From NCBI GenBank assembly GCA_903850425.1, contig CAINLR010000181.1, positions 1 through 32,053 of the forward strand: a DNA stretch of 32,053 nucleotides. The letters are read 5' to 3'. This DNA is from an uncultured Verrucomicrobia subdivision 3 bacterium (GTDB lineage: Bacteria; Verrucomicrobiota; Verrucomicrobiia; Limisphaerales; UBA11358). A model generated the notes under the pieces. It saw only the letters and a program-made list of their open reading frames with translations. It was not told where the DNA came from and made no database searches. The position numbers and the translations under genes were made by a program. Within the stretch, counting starts at the first letter, position 1. Every line of letters starts with the position of its first letter. Shown one piece after another: positions 9,963 through 17,691 of the stretch.

Positions 9963-11221
9963 TGAAACCGAAGACTTTCATGCTGATCGCCGGGGAGACG
10001 AGCGGGGATTTGCTCGCGGCGGAACTGGTCGCCGCGTTGCGCGAGCAATGTTCCATCCTCCATCCGTCTTCCGCTCCGGTCTTCTTTGGCGCGGGCGGCG
10101 GGAAGATGGCGGCGGCGGGCGTGGATCTGGCGTTTGACCTGACGCAGCACTCCGTCATCGGCATCACGGATGTGCTGAAAAAATATTTCAAGTTCCGCCA
10201 GTTGTTCCATCAACTGCTGGCCCTGGCCATTGAGCGCAAGCCGGACGTGGTCATCGGCATTGATTTTGGCGGGTTCAACCTGCGCTTTGGTCAGGCGGTC
10301 AAACACTACATCCGCGAAAATCCGTTTGTGAATTGGAATCCTAAAATCGTGCAGTTTGTCTCGCCGCAAGTCTGGGCGTCGCGTCCGGGCCGCGCGGACA
10401 AGCTGGCGCGCGACTACGATCTGCTCCTGAGCATTTTCCCATTCGAGAAAGACTGGTATGCCCAGCGCGTGCCCAAGCTGCGGGTGGAGTTTGTGGGGCA
10501 TCCGATGATCGGGCGATTTGCGAATGACGATTTATTACCTGCGCGCCGCACTTCTGAAGCTGGTAGCAGCCGCGGTAACGAGGGTCAAATTGAAATCGGA
10601 AATCGGAAATTCGAGATCGGAAATAAGTTAGAGACTCCTCCCGTCGTCGCCTACAAGAGTATTTTACTGCTGCCGGGCAGCCGCAAGAGCGAACTGCAGC
10701 GGCATTTGCCGGTGATGCTGGCGGCAGTGAAGAGCATTCAGGAAAAATTGCCGGCGGCGAAGGTGAAAATGGTTTTGCCCAACCCGGCCCTGGTGCCGCT
10801 GGCACAATCACTCGGCGCGAATGTGGAAATCCAAATCGGTGAACTGCCGTGGGCGCTGACGGAATCGGATGTCGCCATCGCCTCGACCGGCACCGTGACG
10901 ATGGAGTGCGCGTTCTTCGGCGTGCCGACGGTGACGCTCTACAAAACCTCGTGGCTTACTTATCAAATCGCCCGGCGCATCGTGACGGTAAAATCACTGA
11001 CGATGCCGAACCTGCTCGCCGGCGAACCGGTTTATCCAGAATTCATCCAGAACGACGCGACGCCGGAAAATCTCGCGCGGGCGGCGCTGGCATTGTTGCA
11101 AGATCCCATCCGCCGCGAAATCATCAAGGTGCAACTGGCAAAAATCATCTTGTCGCTCGGCGAACCCGGCGCGGCGGGACGCGCGGCCGCAGCGGTGTTG
11201 AGTCTGCTCCCCAGCATCTGA
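9962..11221 (+). CDS. lpxB: Lipid-A-disaccharide synthase, with an in-frame repeat insertion
   Basis: A 419-residue GT19 glycosyltransferase that joins UDP-2,3-diacylglucosamine and lipid X to the lipid A disaccharide at the inner face of the inner membrane. Family signatures are LIAGETSGDLLAAELV at 8-23, IGIDFGGFNLRF at 98-109, FVSPQVWASRPGR at 132-144, LLLPGSRKSEL from 235 and TMPNLLAGEPVYPEF near the end. It is longer than the E. coli enzyme (382 residues), largely because residues about 201-231 come from a mobile inverted-repeat element. This sits between the N-terminal lobe and the LLPGSR segment and is probably a surface loop. The start at 9962 gives MKPKTFMLIAGE; an ATG at 9935 is an alternative. 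It is coupled to the HD gene by TGATG. Confidence 0.93.
   Translation: MKPKTFMLIAGETSGDLLAAELVAALREQCSILHPSSAPVFFGAGGGKMAAAGVDLAFDLTQHSVIGITDVLKKYFKFRQLFHQLLALAIERKPDVVIGIDFGGFNLRFGQAVKHYIRENPFVNWNPKIVQFVSPQVWASRPGRADKLARDYDLLLSIFPFEKDWYAQRVPKLRVEFVGHPMIGRFANDDLLPARRTSEAGSSRGNEGQIEIGNRKFEIGNKLETPPVVAYKSILLLPGSRKSELQRHLPVMLAAVKSIQEKLPAAKVKMVLPNPALVPLAQSLGANVEIQIGELPWALTESDVAIASTGTVTMECAFFGVPTVTLYKTSWLTYQIARRIVTVKSLTMPNLLAGEPVYPEFIQNDATPENLARAALALLQDPIRREIIKVQLAKIILSLGEPGAAGRAAAAVLSLLPSI
10563..10654. repeat. Small inverted-repeat element inserted in frame in lpxB (92 bases)
   Basis: The left end is GTAGCAGCCGCGGTAACGAG plus GGTC; the right end on the other strand begins GTAGGCGACGACGGGAGGAG and ends TCTC. 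The core holds three near copies of ATCGGAAAT and is AT-rich, unlike lpxB. Read with the gene it encodes SSRGNEGQIEIGNRKFEIGN and the residues after it, a stretch I would not expect in LpxB. The reading frame is kept. The left end encodes SSRGNEG, matching SHRGNDA encoded by the copy in the ABC permease. Confidence 0.75.
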
Positions 11222-11228
11222 GTTTTAG

Positions 11229-11453
11229 TTAGAACACAATCGGCTCGTTGAGCTTGCCGCAGCCGGAACAGCGGGAACGGTCCACGTCGGCGTCGTCAGT
11301 ATAGACCAGCCCGCATTTGATGCAGCGGAACACGCGATCTTCGGAATGCGTCGGGCCAAAACGCCGCCGGTGCAGCTCGGAGTAAATGCCCACGGCGCAA
11401 ATCACGCCCAGGGCGAGGGCGACATAAATCGTGATGAGCGACGCGATGCTCAT
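11229..11453 (-). CDS. Small membrane protein with a zinc-ribbon-like tail
   Basis: The 74-residue product has one membrane segment at about 5-24 (SLITIYVALALGVICAVGIY) and a C-terminal CxxC pair: Cys44/Cys47 (RCIKCG) and Cys62/Cys65 (RCSGCG), a likely zinc ribbon on the cytoplasmic or periplasmic side. The function is unknown. Its start overlaps the stop of a 38-codon reading frame by ATGA, and it is the last gene of the minus-strand ExbB-ExbD-TonB-like group. It converges with lpxB, with 7 bases between the stops. Its conserved-looking cysteine spacing supports a real gene. Confidence 0.7.
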   Translation of the reverse strand: MSIASLITIYVALALGVICAVGIYSELHRRRFGPTHSEDRVFRCIKCGLVYTDDADVDRSRCSGCGKLNEPIVF

Positions 11454-11566
11454 GCTGGACGCCCAAGCTGGCGAACGCGGATGGTGGCTTTACCGCTGCG
11501 CTGGTGAGGCGGGCCGCCGTCCACCACCACCAGCACAATTTTGGGAATCAAATTCGTGGCGTTCAT
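11450..11566 (-). CDS. Possible 38-residue small protein
   Basis: This short frame starts with ATG 5 bases after the TonB-like stop and ends in a TGA that overlaps the next ATG as ATGA. It encodes a hydrophobic N-terminus (LIPKIVLVVVDGG) and a basic tail (RSGKATIRVRQLG). The tight spacing on both sides argues for translation, perhaps only to couple the flanking genes. I do not recognise the product. Confidence 0.35.
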   Translation of the reverse strand: MNATNLIPKIVLVVVDGGPPHQRSGKATIRVRQLGRPA

Positions 11567-11571
11567 AAAAT

Positions 11572-12393
11572 TTATGGCGGCGCGATCGAATTGGTGGGGG
11601 CAGCGGGAACGGTGTGCCAGTTGAAAATCATTTCACCGAAGGTCAACTGCGGCGCGGGGGCGAAGCGCGCGGCGCGGGCCAGCGTCTGCGCCCGCTGATC
11701 AGCCGGCTCCCAACGGCCCAAAGCTTCGGCGCTGTTTTCGGCGGGCAAAATCACGGTGGAAACCACCGTTCCCGCCACGTCCACCAACACTTGGATTCGG
11801 CTGGCGACAATCACGTCGTTGTTCGTGAGCGGCGGCAGCATAATCGGATTCAGCCAGCGTCGTTGCGCCAAATCGCCGGAGATCTGCGGCGTCAAATCTG
11901 GCGGGGTTGGGGAAATCACCGGCACATCAATCTCGGTGAACGGCGGTGGCGGCTTGAAGTTGAGCCCGAACTTCCCCGGTGAATTGGTCTCCATGAAGGC
12001 GCTGAAGATTGCGGCCAGATGGCTGCCATCCGGCAGCAGCCAATGCGGCGGGGCTGGCCAGCTAAACGATGGCGGCTTCACGACGGGCGGACTTTGCCAG
12101 AAGGCGGTGGCAAAATCATTCGCGTGAGGCAGGACGAAAATCGTCGGGTCGTCGAGCGCGATGAGTTCGCTGGCCGCATCGGCGAGTTGCAGGTGCGGCA
12201 CATTGATGACCGCGCGCAGGGCGGGATATTTTTTGGTTCCAAAAATGCAAATGAAGGCGACATGCGCCGCCAGCGCGAGCGCGATGCCGGCCATCAGCTT
12301 CCGTGGCGACCAGCTTGCGCGGGGCGGCGGCGGCTCGTCGAGCCAGGGTTGGCCCGGCGGCTTGGCCACCGGATCTGCAGGCGCCTCGTTCAT
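11572..12393 (-). CDS. TonB-like energy transducer protein
   Basis: A 273-residue protein with a cytoplasmic proline-rich start, one membrane helix at about 33-52 (LMAGIALALAAHVAFICIF) containing His44 as in TonB-type anchors, a long proline-rich periplasmic region including PPPPFTEIDVPVISPTPPDL, and a C-terminal domain (about 200-260, RIQVLVDVAGTVVSTVILP then RAQTLARAARFAP) resembling the TonB C-terminal fold. It should carry energy from the ExbB/ExbD motor to an outer-membrane receptor or other envelope target. Its ATG overlaps the ExbD stop by four bases (12390-12393). No TonB-dependent receptor is in the window, so the partner is unknown. Sequence conservation is weak; the call rests on architecture and operon. 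Confidence 0.7.
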   Translation of the reverse strand: MNEAPADPVAKPPGQPWLDEPPPPRASWSPRKLMAGIALALAAHVAFICIFGTKKYPALRAVINVPHLQLADAASELIALDDPTIFVLPHANDFATAFWQSPPVVKPPSFSWPAPPHWLLPDGSHLAAIFSAFMETNSPGKFGLNFKPPPPFTEIDVPVISPTPPDLTPQISGDLAQRRWLNPIMLPPLTNNDVIVASRIQVLVDVAGTVVSTVILPAENSAEALGRWEPADQRAQTLARAARFAPAPQLTFGEMIFNWHTVPAAPTNSIAPP

Positions 12394-12812
12394 GGCTGGC
12401 CGTCGGCGCGCGGCAAGGTGGCGAGCAGGGAATTGGTCAGGCCGCAGTCACGCGCCAGCAGCGCGAGATGCGCGAGCTGATTATAGGTCAGGGATTTGTC
12501 CGCATGGATGACGAGCGTGAGCGGTTCCCGCGAGCCCAGGACCGCCGAGCGCAGTCCGTTCGTCAGTTCCGGTTCAGTGACAATCTGATTCTTAAAGTAA
12601 ATCCGGCCGGTGGAATCCACCGCCATCGCAACCGTGCGTTGGCTGACACCCGGCAACTCGCCGGTCGCGGGCAGGTTCAACCGCATGCGCAATCCCTGCA
12701 CGGGCAGCAACCCGCCGAGCTGGAGAAAAATCAGCAGCAGGAAAAACACGGCGGCGAACGGCGCCACGTCGAAATGACTGCGCAGGATCTTGGCGTTGCG
12801 CGGGAATTTCAT
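12390..12812 (-). CDS. exbD: ExbD/TolR family biopolymer transport protein
   Basis: A 140-residue inner-membrane protein with a short basic N-terminus, one transmembrane helix at about 16-38 (VAPFAAVFFLLLIFLQLGGLL) preceded by Asp15 at the place of the essential proton-carrying Asp of ExbD/TolR, and a periplasmic domain with the usual TVAMAVDSTGRIYFKNQIVT and PLTLVIHADKSLTY strands. It works with the ExbB-like protein upstream to turn the proton gradient into motion of the TonB-like protein downstream. It overlaps both neighbours by four bases, a clear sign of a coupled operon. ExbD and TolR cannot be separated from sequence; the TonB-like partner favours ExbD. Confidence 0.87.
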   Translation of the reverse strand: MKFPRNAKILRSHFDVAPFAAVFFLLLIFLQLGGLLPVQGLRMRLNLPATGELPGVSQRTVAMAVDSTGRIYFKNQIVTEPELTNGLRSAVLGSREPLTLVIHADKSLTYNQLAHLALLARDCGLTNSLLATLPRADGQP

Positions 12813-13423
12813 TTGCCGTTCTCGGTGACGATGTTGACGATCTCCGCCGCCGCGCGTTCCATGTCGAGGACGATTTTATTCACGCGGCTGATGAGATAAT
12901 TATACGCGGCGTGGGCGGGAATGGCGACGGCGATGCCGGCGGCGGCGCAGATGAGCGATTCCCAAATGCCGCCGGACAGCGTGTCGAGATGCGCATAAAG
13001 CCCGTCCGTCTGCAATTTCATGAACACATGGATGAAGCCGATAATGGTGCCGAACAAGCCGAGCAGCGGCGCGATCTGCGCAATGGTGGCGAGGAGATTG
13101 AGCCGCTCCTCCAATTGTGGCACTTCGGTGAGGCCGGCTTCCTCCACGGATTCGCGCACGCGTTCGCGGCCCTTGTCGCGATTGAGAATCGCGGCCTTGA
13201 CGATCCGCGCAACCGGCCCGGGCGTGGCGTCACAGATGGACACGGCTTCGACGACGTTATCACGCTTAAGCACGGTGCGAACGCCGTTGAGGAACTCGGC
13301 GGAGTTGATCTGCGAGCGGTGGCAATACAGGGCGCGCTCCACGAACACCACCAGGGCGGTCGCGGCGGCGAGGAGGATGAGCCAGATGACCGGCCCACCA
13401 TTGACTAAAAGCGTCGGCAACAT
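12809..13423 (-). CDS. exbB: MotA/TolQ/ExbB proton channel family protein
   Basis: A 204-residue inner-membrane protein with three membrane segments: about 12-30 (VIWLILLAAATALVVFVE), about 112-136 (QIAPLLGLFGTIIGFIHVF) and about 150-175 (WESLICAAAGIAVAIPAHA). The second helix carries the family signature LLGLFGTIIGFI and the third the AAAGIAVAIPA stretch. A large cytoplasmic loop lies between helices one and two. It is the stator subunit of an ExbB-ExbD motor and the first gene of the minus-strand operon. The promoter should lie in 13424-13555, shared with the divergent dUTPase gene, where a perfect 11-base inverted repeat is found. Confidence 0.9.
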   Translation of the reverse strand: MLPTLLVNGGPVIWLILLAAATALVVFVERALYCHRSQINSAEFLNGVRTVLKRDNVVEAVSICDATPGPVARIVKAAILNRDKGRERVRESVEEAGLTEVPQLEERLNLLATIAQIAPLLGLFGTIIGFIHVFMKLQTDGLYAHLDTLSGGIWESLICAAAGIAVAIPAHAAYNYLISRVNKIVLDMERAAAEIVNIVTENGK

Positions 13424-13471
13424 GCGCTTGTTATACGGTTCGCGGCAGCAAGTTCAAAGCGGAAACTTGCG

Positions 13472-13533
13472 GATGCGTGACGCGGGACACGTGGCGGCGG
13501 CCAGTCCCGCTCACTTTTCACTCGTCACGCATC
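13472..13533. repeat. Inverted repeat between exbB and the dUTPase gene
   Basis: GATGCGTGACG at 13472-13482 is matched perfectly by CGTCACGCATC at 13523-13533, with 40 bases between; just inside, CGGGAC is matched by GTCCCG. It looks like a member of a dispersed palindromic repeat family rather than an operator, because the arms are far apart and the unit sits between two divergent promoters. A regulatory role cannot be excluded. Confidence 0.6.
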
Positions 13534-13555
13534 AAGGTTTTCGTATGCTCCGCGC

Positions 13556-13936
13556 ATGGAAAATCCCGACCAATTACGCGAACTCTTTCGGATGCAAAAA
13601 GCTCTCAACGAACGCATCGGCGTCCAGATGGATGGCATGAGTGAAGAGGAAAAAACCAAGTGGCTGCTCAACTACACGCGCGCCATGCAGCAGGAAATGG
13701 CCGAGCTCACCGACAGTGTGCCGTGGAAATGGTGGGCGAAGTATCAGAAATTTGACGAGCAGAACGCGCGCGTCGAGGTCGTGGATTTGTTTCACTTTCT
13801 CATCAGCATGGCCCAAGTGCTCGGCATGAGCGCGGACGACGTCTTCGCTGCCTACGTCAAAAAGAACGAAGTGAACTTCAAGCGCCAAGACAGCGGCTAT
13901 GTGAAAAAAGATCACGACGACTCAAAGCATATTTGA
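13556..13936 (+). CDS. Dimeric-type dUTP diphosphatase (all-alpha NTP pyrophosphatase)
   Basis: A 126-residue all-helical protein. The metal-binding pairs are Glu47/Glu50 (QEMAEL) and Glu74/Asp77 (EVVDLFHF), with the characteristic SVPWKWWAKY at 54-63 between them. This layout matches the dimeric dUTPase/MazG superfamily, which hydrolyses dUTP to dUMP and pyrophosphate and so keeps uracil out of DNA; it is unrelated to the trimeric Dut. Length is short but complete for bacterial members. The gene stands alone, divergent from exbB. Another nucleotide substrate is possible, but the WKWW motif favours dUTP. Confidence 0.8.
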   Translation: MENPDQLRELFRMQKALNERIGVQMDGMSEEEKTKWLLNYTRAMQQEMAELTDSVPWKWWAKYQKFDEQNARVEVVDLFHFLISMAQVLGMSADDVFAAYVKKNEVNFKRQDSGYVKKDHDDSKHI

Positions 13937-14260
13937 GCAAGCGCCCAGTCGCCGCAAAGGAATGCGGCGGAAGGCCACCGCAGTCCGGAACGCTGGCGCT
14001 TTGGGCGGAGATGGAACGGCCGCCGCCGCGTTGCCGGGTTATTCACACGAACTACACGAAAACTGAAACCCGAAAGGTCAGCTTCAGCTTGTGCCCGCTT
14101 TCGTGTGTTTTGTTTATCTCGGGGTTAAAATTTCCCTCGTGCCACTGGCCAGGTGGGAAATCGCGTCTGGCGGGCGCGGACAATGATCGGCGTTATTTCC
14201 AAATCAGCCGGCCGGTGCCGCCGGGCAGTTGGATTTCATTGTGGCCACTCCCATGGCGAG
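13937..14260. other. Gene-free stretch with hairpins and a dispersed repeat
   Basis: Downstream of both convergent neighbours. It contains a hairpin, CGCCGC at 13950-13955 pairing with GCGGCG at 13964-13969, then GC-rich sequence with several short inverted repeats, and an AT-richer inverted repeat at 14039-14129. I see no coding sequence and no clear U-tract terminator. Confidence 0.5.
14039..14129. repeat. Dispersed CGTGTGTTTTGT inverted repeat, copy 1
   Basis: The left arm has ATTCACACGAACTACACGAA and the right arm TTTCGTGTGTTTTGTTTATC followed by TCGGGGTTAAAA; the right arm on the other strand reads TTTTAACCCCGA and on into ACAAAACACACG. The right arm shares the 15-mer TTTCGTGTGTTTTGT with the repeat at 29834-29895, so these are two copies of one family. 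Confidence 0.6.
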
Positions 14261-14830
<570 letters not shown>

Positions 14831-14961
14831 GGTCGGGCTCACTCTAGTTCAAGCGCGCAAAATGAAAAGTCTTAACCGAAGCCGCCGGCCAGTCACGATT
14901 GCAGCTTGCGATTCCCACGTTCGTCGGCATTCTACTTCATGCCATGGGCTAATCACATTCC

Positions 14962-17658
14962 ATGAAAAACTTATTTGCGCTGCTCCTGATCCACCTCACC
15001 GCCTGGGCCACCCGCGCCGACAGCTTCCAGTGGGTCAACCCCATCAGCGGGAACTGGTTTGTAAACACTAACTGGCTGCCCAATACGGTGCCGGGGCCGG
15101 GCGACACCGCGATCATCACCAACGCGGGCACCTACACCGTCATGATCACCAATGGGGCGGTCACGGTGGGGGAGCTTCAGCTCGGCGCCGGCGGCAGCGG
15201 CACGCAAACTTTGCTGCAAGGCAGCGCCACCGTCCTGACCATCACGAACCGGGGCACGGTGGGTGCCAACGGCCTGCTGCTCGTCACCAATCAGGGTTTG
15301 ACCGGCTACCTGACGATTCTGGCCGGCGGGGAAATGCAAATCACCAACGCGGCCGACAAACATTTCTACGCGCTCAATCTCGTCAACCAGGGCACGGTGA
15401 CGTGGGCGGACGGCACCCTTAGCGTCGGCGGCAGCAGCGGCGAGACGACGACTATTTCCAACGGCGGCCGGTGGCAGATTACCTGTGACAACAGCATCAA
15501 CAACGGCGGCGGCGTTACGCCCACCTGGATCAACGCGGGCACACTGCGCAAGTTGGGTGGCGCGGGCATCACCAGTTTCAACGCCCTCAACTTCGTGAAT
15601 CAAGCCAATGGTTTGGTGGATGTGCTCGCGGGCACGTTGAATTTCACCGGGGCCAACACCAACATTCTCGGCGGCACATTTACCGCCACCGCACCCGGCG
15701 TGATCAAATTTGTCAATGGCACTTGGACGGACGCGGGCGGCACGTTCTCCGGGACGGGCACGAACCAGTTTCAAGGTGCCACGCTGCTGCTGCGCACCAA
15801 TTCCCTCCCCGGCCTCAAGCTTGTCGCGGGCGACGTTTACATCGCCAGCACCTTTCAGGCGGCTGGCACGATTACAAACCTGACGATGGATGGCGCTGAT
15901 TTGCGCGGCACGAACAAACTCAATGCCGGCGTGTTAACGATGAATGGCGGCAGCGTGAGGGAACAATTGACAATCCTGCCGGCCGGCCAGCTAGTGCTGG
16001 CGACCAGCGCGACGAAACTTTTTTATTCCACCACCATCCTCAATCAAGGCATCGTGACATGGAACGCTGGTTCCATTAACATCGGCGGCACGCCGCCCAC
16101 GGTGATTTCCAACGGCGGCCTCTGGGAGATCGCCGGTGACATTCCGTTCAACTTTGGCGGCGGGCTGACGCCGAGTTTCACGAACAGCGGCATTCTTAGA
16201 AAAACCACCGGCAGCGGTTTGGCGCTGGTGAATGGCTTTAACTTCGTGAACCAACCCGGCGGGCTCGTGGACAGTCTGGCGGGCACCATTCGATTCTTGA
16301 ATGGCGACTTGAGCTGGCTCGGCGGCACCTTCAACGCGACTGCGCCGGGCATGGTCGAAATCGGCAGCGGCCGCTGGACCGACGCGGGCGGCACGACGAC
16401 GGGCACAGGCACGAACCGGCTCAACGGCGGCACGCTTAATTTTCGCACCAACATCATTCCCGGCCTGCGGCTCGTGTCAGGCAGTGTCTATGTCACCGGC
16501 ACGAACACCTTCCAGCAGGCGGGCGCGATCACCAATCTGACGCTCGAAGGCGCGAGTCTGTTCGGCGCGAATTTTATTGGCAACGGCGCGCTGACGATGA
16601 ACAGCGGCGGCCTACCCTGTCAGTTGACCGTGCAGCCGGGCGGCCAGTTGCTGCTGGCCACCACCACCAGCAAGAGTCTCTATTCCTTGAACCTCATCAA
16701 CCAGGGCACGGTGCTGTGGTCGGGCGGTTCACTTTCATTGGGCAGCACGCCGACCACGGTTATTTCCAACGGCGGACTCTGGCAAATCACGAGTGATGAC
16801 TCGACGAGTTGGGGCGGTGGCCCCATTCCGGTTTGGACGAACAGCGGCACGCTGCGCAAAGCCGCCGGCACGGGCACGTCGGCAGTCGTCGGCATGAATT
16901 TTTACAATCAGTCCAGCGGCCTTGTGCAAGTGGATACGGGCACGCTGCAACTCACTTCCAGCACCACGAACACGGCGGGCACGTTGCGCTTGAACGGCGG
17001 CAAATTGAGCGCCAATGGCAACCTGGGATTCGGCGGCGGCATTCTCGAAGGCTCGGGGGCAGTGGGTGCAAACGCATTGAGCGGCGGCCTGATTTCCCCC
17101 GGCCAAAACGGCCCCGGATTGATGACGTTCTCGGCTGGGTTGAATCTTACCACCAATGCCACGCTCGCGCTGGCCGGCGTCGGCACGGTGCCGGGTAGTC
17201 AATACGATCAGCTCTCCGTCACCGGCGCAGTGGCGCTCGGCAGTTGCACGTTGTCAGTCGCGTCCTTGCCGAATGTTCCGCCCGGCACAACCTTCGTGCT
17301 CATTGATAACGATGGCACCGATGCGGTGACCGGCACCTTCAACGGGCTGCCCAATTATTCATTGCTCACGATCGGCAGCCAGTTATTCCGCCTGCACTAC
17401 AATGGGGGCACCGGCAACGACGTGACCTTGGTGCGCGAACTCGTGACGCAGCTCGCCGCGCCCAGCGGTCTGACCAATGGCGTCTGGAGTTTCACCGGCG
17501 TGGGCAACCCCTCAAACATCTACACCATTCAGGCCACCACGAATTTCATCCAGTGGACGAACCTCGGTTTGGCCACCGGCAATCTGAGCGGAAATTTCTT
17601 CTTCAACGACACCAACGCCTTTCGCTTTCCGTATCGGGTTTATCGCACGACCAATTGA
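14962..17658 (+). CDS. Large secreted repeat protein, autotransporter-passenger-like, with Verrucomicrobia-type C-terminal module
   Basis: An 898-residue exported protein with signal peptide MKNLFALLLIHLTAWATRA. It is rich in Gly, Thr and Asn, has very few charged residues, and is probably a beta-helix. Three long repeats have an exact 219-residue period: LVNQGTVTW at 140, ILNQGIVTW at 359 and LINQGTVLW at 578, each followed by ISNGGxW. Residues about 700-825 look like the end of an autotransporter passenger (SPGQNGPGLMTFSAGLNL, YDQLSVTGAVALGSCTLSV, GGTGNDVTLV). There is no outer-membrane barrel. Instead it ends in a short module, about 835-898 (YTIQATTNFIQWTNLG, then FNDTNAFRFPYRVYR), which I associate with many secreted Verrucomicrobiota proteins. 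The role is unknown, perhaps adhesion or a surface layer. Confidence 0.8.
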   Translation: MKNLFALLLIHLTAWATRADSFQWVNPISGNWFVNTNWLPNTVPGPGDTAIITNAGTYTVMITNGAVTVGELQLGAGGSGTQTLLQGSATVLTITNRGTVGANGLLLVTNQGLTGYLTILAGGEMQITNAADKHFYALNLVNQGTVTWADGTLSVGGSSGETTTISNGGRWQITCDNSINNGGGVTPTWINAGTLRKLGGAGITSFNALNFVNQANGLVDVLAGTLNFTGANTNILGGTFTATAPGVIKFVNGTWTDAGGTFSGTGTNQFQGATLLLRTNSLPGLKLVAGDVYIASTFQAAGTITNLTMDGADLRGTNKLNAGVLTMNGGSVREQLTILPAGQLVLATSATKLFYSTTILNQGIVTWNAGSINIGGTPPTVISNGGLWEIAGDIPFNFGGGLTPSFTNSGILRKTTGSGLALVNGFNFVNQPGGLVDSLAGTIRFLNGDLSWLGGTFNATAPGMVEIGSGRWTDAGGTTTGTGTNRLNGGTLNFRTNIIPGLRLVSGSVYVTGTNTFQQAGAITNLTLEGASLFGANFIGNGALTMNSGGLPCQLTVQPGGQLLLATTTSKSLYSLNLINQGTVLWSGGSLSLGSTPTTVISNGGLWQITSDDSTSWGGGPIPVWTNSGTLRKAAGTGTSAVVGMNFYNQSSGLVQVDTGTLQLTSSTTNTAGTLRLNGGKLSANGNLGFGGGILEGSGAVGANALSGGLISPGQNGPGLMTFSAGLNLTTNATLALAGVGTVPGSQYDQLSVTGAVALGSCTLSVASLPNVPPGTTFVLIDNDGTDAVTGTFNGLPNYSLLTIGSQLFRLHYNGGTGNDVTLVRELVTQLAAPSGLTNGVWSFTGVGNPSNIYTIQATTNFIQWTNLGLATGNLSGNFFFNDTNAFRFPYRVYRTTN

Positions 17659-17691
17659 ATTGATAATAACGCCGCAACGGATAAAGCGCCG

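Noticed and set aside
14039-14129. A possible CRISPR or tandem array because of repeated CACGAA/TTCGTG words.
   Set aside because: The words form a single inverted repeat, not regularly spaced direct repeats with spacers; no cas genes are present.
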